Shown: one piece after another, positions 27,603-37,607 of the stretch
Layout: the number at the start of each line of letters is the position of its first letter
Position numbering within the stretch: the stretch's first letter is position 1
Assembly: GCF_002901865.1 (NCBI RefSeq)
Contig: NZ_PPQF01000025.1
Location: 62,001-126,000 of the forward strand
DNA: 64,000 nt
Direction: 5' to 3'
Origin: Staphylococcus agnetis
GTDB taxonomy: Bacteria > Bacillota > Bacilli > Staphylococcales > Staphylococcaceae
The notes under the pieces: generated by a model
Database searches by the model: none
What the model was told of the DNA's origin: nothing
The model's input: the letters and a program-made list of their open reading frames with translations, nothing else
Program-made: the position numbers and the translations under genes

Positions 27603-27763
27603 AGAACTCCCCCTTATTGATTATTTAACAATGACCTAAAACGCTGAGATGTTATTAACACGTTTTGAATGAATAGTCATATTATCTCGTATACAGCATC
27701 TTACTTTCAATAAAATTTCCATATATCCTCATTATCATCAAGTATGCCTCATTCTAATACAAA

Positions 27764-27803
27764 ACGTTCTCAAAATTTATTCAGAAATAAATTTCAAGAA
27801 CGT
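27764..27803 (-). terminator. Terminator of the hut transporter-hutU-hutI operon
   Basis: ACGTTCT-AAATTTATT pairs with AATAAATTT-AGAACGT across a short loop, followed on the minus strand by TTTTGTATT. It lies 26 nt past the hutI stop. Confidence 0.85.
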
Positions 27804-27828
27804 CATATATCAATGTATTTTATCAAAT

Positions 27829-29064
27829 TTAAGCTAGTGCAATGTCATGATTGATGATTACTTTACCATCTTTTATTACTTTTTCAACATGATTAATACC
27901 ATAATGATATGGAATATATTCATGATTTGGCGCATGCCATATCACAATATTTGCTTTATCCCCTTTATTAATAGTGCCTGCATCCACATCTATCGCTTTC
28001 GCTGCGTTCACTGTAACTGCATTCCAAATTTCATTCGGTGATAATTTTAATTTCAACGCCGCAATAGCCATTACCATTTGAAGATTATTTGTTACGCAAC
28101 TTCCGGGATTAAAATCCGTTGCAATCGCTATGGCACCATTGTTTTCAATCATACCTCGTGCATCAGCATAATCATTTTTGCCTAAGTAAAAGGTTGTTCC
28201 AGGCAATAGTACCGCTACCGTATCTGAGTCACTCAATTTTGCTTTATCAGTATCGCTTGATGCTACGAGATGATCTGCTGAAATGGCTTGTTGATCAATC
28301 GCGAGTCCTAATCCACCAAGAGGATCAATTTCATCGGCATGAATTTTAACTTTAAAGCCTTCTTTTTTAGCGGCTTCCATGTAACGTTTAGATTCTTTAA
28401 TAGTGAATACACCTGTTTCACAAAAAATGTCTGCAAAATCGGCATAGGCCTTTACTTCAGGAAGCAAGGCAATCATGTCTTCTAAAAATGCTTCATTCGA
28501 TGATGCATCTTTGGGTACTGCATGAGGGCCTAAAAACGTATGACGCATATCCAAATTATATTTGTCTTGTAAGCGACGTGATACTTTAAGTTGTTTCAAT
28601 TCATTTTCTTTATCTAAACCATAGCCACTTTTACTTTCAACTGCTAATACACCATGGTGCATCATTGTAAGTAAATCATGCTCTGCCTTTTTGAATAAAT
28701 CATCTTCACTCGTTTGACGTGTTGCTTGTACTGTTGAAAGGATGCCCCCACCTTGTTCTAATATCTCAAGATAAGACACGCCTTGACGTTTTAAAGACAT
28801 TTCATGTTCTCGTGACCCTCCATGTACGAGGTGCGTGTGCGCATCTACTAAAGCTGGTGACACCACTTTGCCTGTCGCATCAATTGTTTCTTTTGCTTCA
28901 AAATCGTTTGTATAAGGTCCCGAATAAACAACTTTGCCGTCTTTAACAACCACTGTTCCATTTTCTACGATGTTCAGTTTATCTAAGTCTGCACCTTTTA
29001 AAGGACGTTCTGTTGATTTGGGTAAAATTAATTGTTTAATGTTTTGGATTATTAAATCATTCAT
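27829..29064 (-). CDS. hutI: Imidazolonepropionase
   Basis: A cytosolic amidohydrolase of 411 aa that opens imidazolone propionate to N-formimidoyl-glutamate, step three of histidine breakdown. The metal site is [16 protein letters not shown] (about 73-88), with His in [12 protein letters not shown] and the ATDFNPGSC block near 316. Tyr in [10 protein letters not shown] belongs to the substrate pocket. The ATG overlaps the hutU stop by one base (TAATG). Confidence 0.96.
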   Translation of the reverse strand: MNDLIIQNIKQLILPKSTERPLKGADLDKLNIVENGTVVVKDGKVVYSGPYTNDFEAKETIDATGKVVSPALVDAHTHLVHGGSREHEMSLKRQGVSYLEILEQGGGILSTVQATRQTSEDDLFKKAEHDLLTMMHHGVLAVESKSGYGLDKENELKQLKVSRRLQDKYNLDMRHTFLGPHAVPKDASSNEAFLEDMIALLPEVKAYADFADIFCETGVFTIKESKRYMEAAKKEGFKVKIHADEIDPLGGLGLAIDQQAISADHLVASSDTDKAKLSDSDTVAVLLPGTTFYLGKNDYADARGMIENNGAIAIATDFNPGSCVTNNLQMVMAIAALKLKLSPNEIWNAVTVNAAKAIDVDAGTINKGDKANIVIWHAPNHEYIPYHYGINHVEKVIKDGKVIINHDIALA

Positions 29065-30731
29065 TATTTGTCATCACCTTTACCTGTTATCATTGGAATA
29101 TCTACACCCTTATCTTTGGCAGTATCAATCGCAATGTCATAGCCTGCATCCGCGTGTCTTACCACACCCATACCCGGATCTGTCGTTAATACTCGTTTTA
29201 AACGACGTTCTGCACGCTCAGACCCATCAGCAACGACAACCATACCTGCGTGAAGTGAATAACCCATACCAACACCGCCACCATGATGTACAGAAATCCA
29301 TGAACCGCCTGCCGCAGTATTCACAAGCGCATTTAAAATTGCCCAGTCACCTACCGCATCTGAACCATCTTTCATCGCTTCTGTTTCACGGTTGGGTGAA
29401 GCGACTGAACCTGAGTCTAAGTGATCTCGTCCAATTACAATTGGCGCAGATATTTCACCTTTACGTACCAGATCATTTAATGCGAGACCCATTTTTGCAC
29501 GGTCGCCATAACCGAGCCATGCGATTCTAGATGGCAATCCTTGAAACGCAATTTTCTCACTTGCCATATCGAGCCAACGCATTAATTTTTCATCTTCAGG
29601 GAATAACTCACGCATGAGTTGATCCGCACGTTCAATGTCTTTAGGATCTCCAGATAAAGCTGCAAAACGGAACGGTCCTTTACCCTCACAGAACAATGGA
29701 CGAATATATGCGGGCACAAAACCAGGAAAGTTGAATGCGTCTTTTAACCCTTGGTCGAAAGCGACTTGACGAATGTTATTGCCGTAATCAAACGCTATGG
29801 CACCTTGTTCTTGAAATTGCAACATGGCTTCAACATGTTTTTTCATAGACTGAGATGCTAATTGCACATATTTTTCAGGATTTGCTTCACGAAGTTGCGC
29901 AGCTTCCTCTAATGAGTATCCTTCAGGTACATAACCATTTAATGGATCATGCGCAGACGTTTGGTCTGTTACGATATCAATTTTGAATTGGCGTTTCAAA
30001 ATTTCATGATGTATTTCAGCCGCATTGCCTACTAATCCTATAGATAACGCTTGACCATTATTTTTAGCTTCTTCTGCTTTTTCTAACGCTTCATCTAACG
30101 AATGCGTCATAATGTCACAGTAGCGTGTATCGATGCGTTTTTGAATACGTGACGCATCTACATCTACCCCGATGACCACCCCTTCATTCATCGTAACTGC
30201 TAACGGTTGTGCACCTCCCATGCCACCGAGACCCGCAGTTAATGTAATGGTTCCTTTCAATGAACCGTTAAAATGCTGATTCGCACATTCTGCAAACGTT
30301 TCATAAGTACCTTGTACAATGCCTTGAGAACCGATATAAATCCAACTTCCAGCGGTCATTTGACCATACATCATGAGCCCTTTTTTATCGAGTTCATGGA
30401 AATGTTCCCAGTTCGCCCATTTTGGTACGAGCACCGAATTGGATAATAATACACGCGGCGCTTCTTCATGTGTTTTGAATACTGCGACTGGCTTCCCTGA
30501 TTGAACGAGCATTGTTTCATCTTTTTCAAGGCGACGTAACGTCTTAACGATAGCATCAAAAGCTTCCCAATTACGCGCTGCTTTACCAATGCCTCCATAA
30601 ACCACGAGTTTGTCTGGATGCTCCGCCACTTCTGAATCTAAATTGTTATAGAGCATACGTAAAACAGCTTCTTGTTCCCAACCCTTACATTCAATTTCGA
30701 GGCCTTTTTTCGCTTTAATTTCTCTAGACAT
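29064..30731 (-). CDS. hutU: Urocanate hydratase
   Basis: An NAD-containing urocanase of 555 aa, histidine breakdown step two. The [16 protein letters not shown] segment (about 175-190) and [14 protein letters not shown] bind NAD. Conserved blocks [41 protein letters not shown] and [17 protein letters not shown] fill the rest. Length is normal. GGGAGAG precedes the ATG. It is the middle gene of an operon with the transporter upstream and hutI downstream. No hutH is adjacent, as in S. aureus, where the histidase is elsewhere. Confidence 0.96.
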   Translation of the reverse strand: MSREIKAKKGLEIECKGWEQEAVLRMLYNNLDSEVAEHPDKLVVYGGIGKAARNWEAFDAIVKTLRRLEKDETMLVQSGKPVAVFKTHEEAPRVLLSNSVLVPKWANWEHFHELDKKGLMMYGQMTAGSWIYIGSQGIVQGTYETFAECANQHFNGSLKGTITLTAGLGGMGGAQPLAVTMNEGVVIGVDVDASRIQKRIDTRYCDIMTHSLDEALEKAEEAKNNGQALSIGLVGNAAEIHHEILKRQFKIDIVTDQTSAHDPLNGYVPEGYSLEEAAQLREANPEKYVQLASQSMKKHVEAMLQFQEQGAIAFDYGNNIRQVAFDQGLKDAFNFPGFVPAYIRPLFCEGKGPFRFAALSGDPKDIERADQLMRELFPEDEKLMRWLDMASEKIAFQGLPSRIAWLGYGDRAKMGLALNDLVRKGEISAPIVIGRDHLDSGSVASPNRETEAMKDGSDAVGDWAILNALVNTAAGGSWISVHHGGGVGMGYSLHAGMVVVADGSERAERRLKRVLTTDPGMGVVRHADAGYDIAIDTAKDKGVDIPMITGKGDDK

Positions 30732-30750
30732 TCTTCATCTCTCCCTTTGT

Positions 30751-32067
30751 TTAAAATATGAGTAACGCAATTGGTATTGTAATGAGTAGCGTGAGTGCAA
30801 CACGTATAAACCAAATGACGACTAACTTCCATAATGGAATATGTATCTCTGTTGCTAAAATACATGGCACTAGTGCCGAGAAGAATATAATCGCCGACAC
30901 ACTTGTAATCGCAATGACAAAACGTACTTCCAGTGCTGCCTTCACAACAAGTAGTGATGGTAAAAACATTTCTATCAGTGATATCATCGAGGCTTTGGCT
31001 ATGAGTGTTTGATCTTGGATAGGAAATATCATAACAAATGGATAAAAAATGTAACTAAGCCAATCAATAAATGGGGTATAATCGGCAATCATCAAACCTA
31101 ATAATCCAATTGATAATATTGTAGGTAAAATAGCGATAGTCATCTCTAAACCATCACGCACATTCACCCCTATATTTTTGAATAATGGTAAAGATTGATG
31201 CGATTGGCGTTTCGCTTCTTCCCAAGCGGCAAGAAGTCGATTACCTTCAATGTTTGTGGGTGATCCCCCTTCTTGATTTTTATAATAATCTTGGCTTTCA
31301 TTTGAAATAGGTGGCAAATGGGCTGTGATTGCTGTTACTACAAATGTGATAACTAAACAAAGCCAAAAGTACAAATTCCAATGTGACATTAAATCAAGCG
31401 TACGTGCAACGATGACCATAAACGTCGCTGAAACTGTGGAAAACCCTGTTGCAATAATCACCGCTTCTTTTTTATTGTACATACCGTCTTTATAGACACG
31501 ATTCGTGATGAGTAGCCCAAGAGAATAGCTTCCTACAAATGAAGCGACTGCATCAACAGCAGATTTACCTGGCGTTTTAAAAATAGGCCGCATTATAGGT
31601 TCCATCAATACACCTATAAATTCGAGTAAGCCATATCCTACGAGTAATGATAATGCGATTGCACCAACAGGTATTAATACACTCAGTGGCAACATCAATT
31701 TTTCAAATAAGAATGGAACATAATTCGGACGAAACAAAAATGAAGGTCCAAATTTAAAGACATACATTATACCTATGATTGCACCACAACATTTAAAAAG
31801 CACAATCACTGCTTCTGTTTTAGATTGAGCAAAATCCTTACGTATCATTGGTACGATAGCCCCTAACATGATGAGTCCCAATGCTACATAGGGCATCGCA
31901 TGACCTAATCGCGCACGTATGGCTAAATGAATGTGATCCACTATAATAGTTTCTGTTCCACGAATCGATATAGGTATAAAAAAACAAATTATACCGATGC
32001 AACTAAATAGCCAAAAACGCCACATTTTATAGCCTTTTATACGTTCTAACTTTTGAGGTTGCGTCAT
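30751..32067 (-). CDS. YjiH/nucleoside-recognition family transporter of the hut operon
   Basis: A membrane protein of 438 aa with about eleven helices and Gate (nucleoside-recognition) domain features: FVGSYSLGLLITNRVYKDGMYNKKEAVIIATGFSTVSATFMVIVA and the C-terminal SVSAIIFFSALVPCILATEIHIPLWKL. It lies 19 bp upstream of hutU. Its conserved place in staphylococcal hut operons suggests uptake of histidine or urocanate, though no substrate is shown. GAAGGGG fits the ATG at 32067; a GTG at 32079 is too close to it. Confidence 0.8.
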   Translation of the reverse strand: MTQPQKLERIKGYKMWRFWLFSCIGIICFFIPISIRGTETIIVDHIHLAIRARLGHAMPYVALGLIMLGAIVPMIRKDFAQSKTEAVIVLFKCCGAIIGIMYVFKFGPSFLFRPNYVPFLFEKLMLPLSVLIPVGAIALSLLVGYGLLEFIGVLMEPIMRPIFKTPGKSAVDAVASFVGSYSLGLLITNRVYKDGMYNKKEAVIIATGFSTVSATFMVIVARTLDLMSHWNLYFWLCLVITFVVTAITAHLPPISNESQDYYKNQEGGSPTNIEGNRLLAAWEEAKRQSHQSLPLFKNIGVNVRDGLEMTIAILPTILSIGLLGLMIADYTPFIDWLSYIFYPFVMIFPIQDQTLIAKASMISLIEMFLPSLLVVKAALEVRFVIAITSVSAIIFFSALVPCILATEIHIPLWKLVVIWFIRVALTLLITIPIALLIF

Positions 32068-32135
32068 TTTAATACACACCCCTTCAACCTCAATCTCCCA
32101 TTATCATGGAAACAATACCAATCATTTCTTCCTTG

Positions 32136-32188
32136 TGCCATGCACTGTAAGCATGGCATACATGAATATTTAAAATGGTTCGAACCAT
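32136..32188. promoter_or_regulatory. Two palindromes in the divergent hut control region
   Basis: TGCCATGC-N7-GCATGGCA lies at 32136-32158 and the perfect palindrome ATGGTTCGAACCAT at 32175-32188. Both lie between the transporter start and the divergent LysR gene. They are good candidates for LysR-type operator half sites. No cre site is evident here. Confidence 0.55.
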
Positions 32189-32280
32189 CCACACTTTTAT
32201 TGTAATATGTTAAGATATTAATGACCAATATAAATAAACTAATTATTAATAACTTAAAACTATAAATGGACGGTGTTGAG

Positions 32281-33159
32281 ATGAAAATTGTTCAACTGGA
32301 ATATTTTATTGAAGTGGTGAACCAAAATAGCTTTACAAAAGCTGCGCGCACATTGCATATAAGTCAACCCTCTTTAACCGCTACCATTAAAAAAATGGAA
32401 GATCAATTAGGCTACGCATTACTGAAGCGAACAACAAAAGATATTTCAATTACCGAAAAAGGCATTCAATTTTATAATCATGCCCAAAAATTAGTGAACC
32501 AATATCATTTAACTTTAGAACAAATGTATGATTTAAAATTGAGTCAAACACCAAAAATTAAACTCTCTATTCTCGAATCAACTGCTCATTGGGTTGCTAC
32601 AGTTATAAAACAACATCAACTTGAACATGTCGATCAACATTATCAAGTTACTGAAATTTTAGATTTAGATACTTTAACGCAACATTTACTTGATTTTGAA
32701 ATTCATTTAGGGCTGTCCAATGACAAAATTAAACATGAAGCAATTACATCCATCCCATTATATACAGAAGATTATGTCGTATTGACACCAAGAGAAACAT
32801 TTAAAGGGCAAACTTCATTATCCATTCAAAATTTACCTTTAATTGTACCAATACAGCCCTATCAAGTAAGAAAACATATTGATGACTATTTCACACATTT
32901 GCAAGCACGTCCAAATATCGTCATGGAAGTAGAACGCTTTGAAATGGCGACAAATTTTGTTCATCAGCAAATGGGCTATGCAGTGATACCTAGAATTTAC
33001 TACCAATCATTTAAGACTAATCACCTCGACGCCATTCCTATTCAACCTAAAATAGAGCGAACTATATATATTAATGTTGCTAAAAACAGACAATTCACGC
33101 CCCAAATGACAGCGCTATTAGACAAAATTCAAAATTACTGGGCGGTACATCGTATATAG
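32281..33159 (+). CDS. LysR-family regulator of histidine utilisation
   Basis: A LysR-type regulator of 292 aa. The N-terminal winged helix MKIVQLEYFIEVVNQNSFTK-AARTLHISQPSLTATIKKMEDQLG is typical, followed by the linker helix and a periplasmic-binding-like effector domain (about 90-290). I chose the ATG at 32281, which gives the usual family start; the ATG at 32266 has no ribosome site. It diverges from the transporter-hutU-hutI operon and lies next to hutG, so it most likely controls both in response to histidine or urocanate. The ligand is inferred. Confidence 0.87.
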   Translation: MKIVQLEYFIEVVNQNSFTKAARTLHISQPSLTATIKKMEDQLGYALLKRTTKDISITEKGIQFYNHAQKLVNQYHLTLEQMYDLKLSQTPKIKLSILESTAHWVATVIKQHQLEHVDQHYQVTEILDLDTLTQHLLDFEIHLGLSNDKIKHEAITSIPLYTEDYVVLTPRETFKGQTSLSIQNLPLIVPIQPYQVRKHIDDYFTHLQARPNIVMEVERFEMATNFVHQQMGYAVIPRIYYQSFKTNHLDAIPIQPKIERTIYINVAKNRQFTPQMTALLDKIQNYWAVHRI

Positions 33160-33316
33160 AAGTGGTTTTGTTCATGATGCAATGTTTTAAGATTTTGAGC
33201 GCTTTCCTACGGCACTCGAGTCATTCTCGACATGCTTAAAGATTATAAATTTGAGAAATCTCTCAATAAATCACTCATTGTCAAGCATTGAGTCCAACCT
33301 TTTTAAATCATCAAAA

Positions 33317-33353
33317 AGCCAGCCACACTCATATTTAATGACTGCAGCTGGCT
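33317..33353 (-). terminator. Terminator of hutG
   Basis: AGCCAGC (33317-33323) pairs with GCTGGCT (33347-33353), followed on the minus strand by TTTTTGATG. Bases 33160-33316 hold no gene I can support. Confidence 0.75.
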
Positions 33354-33396
33354 CATTTTGGCGCCTAACACGACTGTACTTGTCTAAATATCGATT

Positions 33397-34329
33397 TTAC
33401 GAATAGTGGATAAAATGAGACAAGAATTGACCAATAAGTTTAGCGGTACGTTGATCGACATCATAAGTAGGGTTCATCTCTGCGATACTTACTGTCGTCA
33501 CATTATCAAATTGAAGAATACGTTTGGCTAACGAGAGTACACAATGGGGTGTCAAACCGAGTACAGCACTTGCACTAACCCCGGGTGCATAGGCGCTATC
33601 TATCACATCCATACAAATTGTAAATAAAATGACGTCATGGTGTGTAATAAAGTGCTCGATTTTATCTTTAATCCGTGGATCAATATGTTCCACTAGTTCA
33701 TCTGCTAAAACATACTGAGTTTGCGTTTCTTCCGCATAACGAAATAAACTCGATGTATTCCCAGGTCTTTGAATACCTATGACAAAGTAATCTAAATTGG
33801 AATCTTCTTCTATCATTTGTCGAAAACTTGTGCCTGATGTTGACTCCGCTTCTTTGCGCGTATCAAAATGCGCATCTATATTAATAACGCCTATAGATTG
33901 ATTTGGGTATGCAGCTCGCACACCTAAATACTGAGCATAAGCGATGTCATGTCCCCCGCCTAACAAAAAAGTACGCTGGTGATTTTTGATTAATTGATGC
34001 ACATATGTACCAAATATTTTTTGAGTCTCAATAAGTTGTGATTGACTATGTGTTAAATTGCCATAATCGATAATGGACGTTTCCGTCGCAGCAGGAAGAT
34101 TAGCGAAAGCTTTCTTAATAGCGTCCGGACCATCTTTTGCACCTGTGCGTCCCTTATTTAATTCAACACCTTTATCAACTGCATAACCGAATAACGCGAT
34201 ACCATTGGCTTGTGACGCGATATTATGAATATCACCGAAATGTATGGTTTGAAAATGGCGAAAAGATTCACGTTCGACTGCACTATCTAATCTCCCCGTC
34301 CATACATGACGTTGTGGCGATTGGTACAT
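33397..34329 (-). CDS. hutG: Formimidoylglutamase
   Basis: A manganese arginase-family hydrolase of 310 aa that converts N-formimidoyl-glutamate to glutamate and formamide, the last step of the hut pathway. Metal ligands are in GGGHDIAYAQ, INIDAHFDTRK and CMDVIDSAYAPG. AAGGGGA precedes the ATG at 34329; the ATG at 34338 is too close to it. It has its own promoter with a cre-like element (34455-34469). The hut pathway here is complete except for hutH. Confidence 0.93.
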   Translation of the reverse strand: MYQSPQRHVWTGRLDSAVERESFRHFQTIHFGDIHNIASQANGIALFGYAVDKGVELNKGRTGAKDGPDAIKKAFANLPAATETSIIDYGNLTHSQSQLIETQKIFGTYVHQLIKNHQRTFLLGGGHDIAYAQYLGVRAAYPNQSIGVINIDAHFDTRKEAESTSGTSFRQMIEEDSNLDYFVIGIQRPGNTSSLFRYAEETQTQYVLADELVEHIDPRIKDKIEHFITHHDVILFTICMDVIDSAYAPGVSASAVLGLTPHCVLSLAKRILQFDNVTTVSIAEMNPTYDVDQRTAKLIGQFLSHFIHYS

Positions 34330-34431
34330 TTTAAGCATCCCCTTTCAATAGAATCAATAACGTGAGATTTCATGACTACTATTATCATCTGACCTACAGC
34401 TAAGCGTGGTTTCTAATCATAATACCTCTAT

Positions 34432-34469
34432 ATTATACCCTGTTTAATTCAATATAAAAACGCTTTCAA
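34432..34469 (-). promoter_or_regulatory. hutG promoter with cre-like element
   Basis: On the minus strand TATAAT (34432-34437) stands 17 bp from a TTTTTA -35 (34455-34460). TTGAAAGCGTTTTTA (34455-34469) overlaps the -35 and matches the cre consensus except for the conserved C. Nothing else stands out in 34330-34642 apart from AT-rich DNA before the lyrA ribosome site. Confidence 0.6.
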
Positions 34470-34642
34470 GGTTATACTTTTATTACAATTAGATGATAAT
34501 TTCATGCATCAATTTATTTATTGTAAATATACCGTTATAATGTAAGCTAGATTCTAATATTGACTTGATATGATTTGTACTTAGTGCGTTTCATATTATT
34601 AAAAATGATAATTTTGCGTACCTTGAATATGGAGGATTAACT

Positions 34643-35677
34643 ATGAAGCATTCTCGTATATCTGGCTTTCAATGGGCATTGACGATATTCATTTTCTTTG
34701 TTATTGCATATGCGAGCCCGATAATTTTAAGAGATTTTCAACAAGCATCTGGTTTAAAAAACTTTGTGTTTTCACTAAATAGTTTAGGACCATTTATTGC
34801 TGCAATTGTTTGTATACTCATCTTTAAGCATAAAAAAGAACAGCTTGAAGGTTTCAAATTAGGCATCAATTTAAAAGTGATTGAACGCCTTATCCTTGCC
34901 TTAACATTACCTTTAGTAATTTTTATTATTGGTATGTATAGCTTTAACACGTATGGTAATAGCTTTATTTTATTACAAGCAAAAGATTTATCAGAAACCG
35001 TTTGGACTATATTAATCGGACATCTTTTTATGGCATTTTTCATTGAGTCCGGTTTTCGTGCGTACTTGCTCAATATCGTTGAAAGACGTTTACCATTTTT
35101 AATCGCAAATGTTGGTGTCAGTTTACTTTACCTCATTTGGGATGTTAACACTGCGTTTGGTATGCCATATACGATGTACAGTGCAATTTATGTTTTCTCA
35201 TTTTCAATGCTTGTTGGTGAACTTGTTAGAGGTACAGGGGGTCATGCCATTTATATTGCTACCCTCTTCCATGCGGCAATGTCATTCGCCAAAGTGTTTT
35301 TCTTTAGTGAAGAGATTGGCGATGTCTTTTCTATGCAAGTCCTTGCCTATGCAACAGCAGCAATTGCCATCATCGTGATACTTTTCAGTTTAATTAAGCG
35401 ACTTATCATGCCCCGTCATGAAGGCGATGACGATGATACGCCGATGTTTAATAAGCAGTCCCGCGAAGCTGAAATTGAGGAAGCGGACAATGCAGCGAGA
35501 CATGCTCACGATACCTCTGAAACTGAAAATCATGAGAACGATACAGAACATGAAGCATTAACGACGGAAACGCATGACCAAAATGCACATGTGAGTGAAG
35601 AAACACGTGCACGTGCAATTGTTCAGGAAGATGAACCACAATCATTCAACCGTCAACATAGACATATACGTCGTTAA
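34643..35677 (+). CDS. lyrA: LyrA/SpdC, CPBP-like membrane scaffold
   Basis: A polytopic protein of 344 aa, about eight helices (to about residue 256) plus a hydrophilic tail. It resembles S. aureus LyrA (SpdC), which binds WalK and SagB, affects surface-protein display and lysostaphin resistance, and is a CPBP relative without protease activity. Here the motif-1 region reads FFIESGFRAYLLNIVERR, with only one of the usual paired Glu. The tail (260-344) is very acidic and His-rich with a basic end (RQHRHIRR), shorter than the S. aureus one. Synteny next to hutG and rpiA supports the call. GGAGGA precedes the ATG. Confidence 0.83.
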   Translation: MKHSRISGFQWALTIFIFFVIAYASPIILRDFQQASGLKNFVFSLNSLGPFIAAIVCILIFKHKKEQLEGFKLGINLKVIERLILALTLPLVIFIIGMYSFNTYGNSFILLQAKDLSETVWTILIGHLFMAFFIESGFRAYLLNIVERRLPFLIANVGVSLLYLIWDVNTAFGMPYTMYSAIYVFSFSMLVGELVRGTGGHAIYIATLFHAAMSFAKVFFFSEEIGDVFSMQVLAYATAAIAIIVILFSLIKRLIMPRHEGDDDDTPMFNKQSREAEIEEADNAARHAHDTSETENHENDTEHEALTTETHDQNAHVSEETRARAIVQEDEPQSFNRQHRHIRR

Positions 35678-35708
35678 ATGAACTTAAAAAACAATAGCTA
35701 AATATTTC

Positions 35709-35752
35709 AAAAACCTTCAAAATTCACTTGAGTGAACGTTGAAGGTTTTTAT
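35709..35752. terminator. Terminator of lyrA
   Basis: AAAACCTTCAAAATTCACT pairs with AGTGAACGTTGAAGGTTTT (35710-35749) with one mismatch, T run on the plus strand. It lies between convergent lyrA and rpiA and may serve both. Confidence 0.88.
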
Positions 35753-35804
35753 ATTTTCTCATTATTGATATATAGACCTGTACTTTAAAAATAAGTGCTT
35801 TTAA

Positions 35805-36491
35805 TTAGTGTGATTTCGTTAAAATTTTTACACCCGTTTCTGTCCCAACTATCGCCTCATCCGCAATATCTAAGAAATACCCAGTTTCTAATACGCCTGT
35901 TAAATGAATAAGGTATTCATGAAACGCATATGGATCAATCTGAGATGTCATTTCAACATCTAAAATATAATTCCCATTATCTGTAATCAATGGCGTATCT
36001 TCAACCATACGACGATAGGCTTTTACAGGATAAGCGGCTTCAATTTGTTTACCAAGTTGATACCAGTTAAATTGGTCGACTTCTACAGGTAGTTTAAATG
36101 TCTCACCTAAGTAAGATACACATTTCGTTTGGTCAGCTAAAACGATAAAACGTGTCGCAAATGCATCTATGACTTTCTCTCTAAATAATGCACCTCCGCC
36201 ACCTTTGATTAAATTTAAATTTGGATCAATTTCATCAGCACCATCAATAGCTAAATCAATCTTTTCAACATCATTAATGTCTAGTATAGGAATGTTCAGA
36301 GCTTTCGCTTGATATGCCGTACGTTCTGAGGTACATACGCCTTTAAGTTCATAGCCTTTTTCGATAAGTTTGGCGATTTCGGGAACTAATAACTCAATCG
36401 TACTACCTGTTCCAATACCTAGAATCATACCATCTTCAATACGTTCAACAGCATCTGTTAAAGTCATTAATTTAAGTTGTTTCGTATCCAT
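35805..36491 (-). CDS. rpiA: Ribose-5-phosphate isomerase A
   Basis: A pentose-phosphate enzyme of 228 aa. LGIGTGSTIELL (about 25-36), AIDGADEIDPNLNLIKGGGGALFREK (catalytic Asp, Glu and Lys) and ITDNGNYILDVEM are diagnostic. Length is normal. GGGAG precedes the ATG at 36491; the TTG just before it is in frame but poorly placed. Confidence 0.95.
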   Translation of the reverse strand: MDTKQLKLMTLTDAVERIEDGMILGIGTGSTIELLVPEIAKLIEKGYELKGVCTSERTAYQAKALNIPILDINDVEKIDLAIDGADEIDPNLNLIKGGGGALFREKVIDAFATRFIVLADQTKCVSYLGETFKLPVEVDQFNWYQLGKQIEAAYPVKAYRRMVEDTPLITDNGNYILDVEMTSQIDPYAFHEYLIHLTGVLETGYFLDIADEAIVGTETGVKILTKSH

Positions 36492-36621
36492 CAAATGACG
36501 CTCCCTTGATTTATTTTATACTTTTATTTTACATGAATATGCACCATAATGGCACCCACTACAAGACGTTTTACATTTTTTCATATACAATATATTTATT
36601 GAAAGACAAGGAGGTTCATTG

Positions 36622-37272
36622 ATGAATTACACAATCCAGGCGATTTGCGCAGGTAAAATTAAAACGTTACATTACGATGGGAAACCTATGAAGAGTGGTA
36701 TGGATAAAACACCTATTGATGCGCCCACTTGGCTTTCTAAATTAGGTTTTGAAGGTGATGAACAAGCATACCACGGTCACGGTGGTCCTGATAAAGCGCT
36801 ATGCTTATTTAGTACAACGCACTATACTATGTGGGAAGATGTGATTTCACCTATCCCTGAATATGCAATGTTTGGCGAGAACATTTCTGTAAATGATATT
36901 GATGAAAATGATTTATATTTTGGCAATCAATATCAAATCGGTGAGGCAATTATAGAAGTTTCAGAAATCAGGGAGCCTTGTAATAAAATTCAGCGTAAAT
37001 ATCAATATAAAGGCATCATGAAACGTATGATGGCAACCGGTAAAACAGGTTGTTATTTCAGAGTTATCAAAGAAGGGCTCGTGTATCCTGATAGTAATTT
37101 AACATTGATTAAAGAAGCTCCGAATGACACACGATTATCTGTTCAAGCTTTAAATGACGTGTATTATAATGACAAGAAAAATAAAGAAAAACTCTCATAT
37201 GCCATAAAAAACCCGTTTATTACTACAGAACGCCGTAAGACTTTAGAAAAACGCTTAGCTAGATGCTCATAA
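36622..37272 (+). CDS. MOSC-domain protein, YiiM-like
   Basis: A 216-aa protein with a MOSC (molybdenum cofactor sulfurase C-terminal) fold and a YiiM-type C-terminal helix-hairpin. GFEGDEQAYHGHGGPDKALCLF and FGENISVNDIDENDLYFGNQY are family blocks, and the conserved Cys lies in REPCNKIQRKY. YiiM relatives reduce N-hydroxylated compounds using Moco. AAGGAGGT precedes the ATG. The substrate is unknown. Confidence 0.87.
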   Translation: MNYTIQAICAGKIKTLHYDGKPMKSGMDKTPIDAPTWLSKLGFEGDEQAYHGHGGPDKALCLFSTTHYTMWEDVISPIPEYAMFGENISVNDIDENDLYFGNQYQIGEAIIEVSEIREPCNKIQRKYQYKGIMKRMMATGKTGCYFRVIKEGLVYPDSNLTLIKEAPNDTRLSVQALNDVYYNDKKNKEKLSYAIKNPFITTERRKTLEKRLARCS

Positions 37273-37291
37273 CATTATCATAGCAAACAGA

Positions 37292-37334
37292 AATCGCCTT
37301 CAGGATTCATTTAAAATGAATTGTGAGGGCGATT
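37292..37334 (+). terminator. Terminator of the MOSC gene
   Basis: AATCGCC...ATTCATTT pairs with AAATGAAT...GGCGATT, two small internal mismatches, followed by GATATTTT. Confidence 0.75.
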
Positions 37335-37374
37335 GATATTTTACAATGATAGTGACGCTGTACTACACATGATG

Positions 37375-37575
37375 TTAGTGGTCTTCATCAAATATGAATA
37401 CATCTTCTACCTTTTCTCCAAATATTCGAGCGATTTTAAACGCCGTTAGAATAGAGGGCATAAATTCATTACGTTCAATAAGTGAGATGGTTTGTCTTGA
37501 GACACCAGCTTTTTTGGCCAATTCTGTTTGATTATAGCCCTCACGTGCACGTAATTCTTTTAAACGTGTACGCAT
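37375..37575 (-). CDS. Small XRE-family HTH regulator
   Basis: A 66-aa Cro/CI-type DNA-binding protein. MRTRLKELRAREGYNQTELA-KKAGVSRQTISLIERNEFMPSI is a complete helix-turn-helix, and VEDVFIFDED closes the domain. AAAGGAGATG precedes the ATG at 37575. It is 32 bp downstream of galM on the same strand. Members of this class often pair with a small membrane protein gene, which is not seen here. Confidence 0.82.
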   Translation of the reverse strand: MRTRLKELRAREGYNQTELAKKAGVSRQTISLIERNEFMPSILTAFKIARIFGEKVEDVFIFDEDH

Positions 37576-37607
37576 TGCGTCATCTCCTTTAGCGCACAAA
37601 ATTTTTT

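Noticed and set aside
28934..29530. A 198-codon frame on the plus strand across hutI/hutU
   Set aside because: It is antisense to two well-conserved enzymes, with composition typical of a shadow frame.
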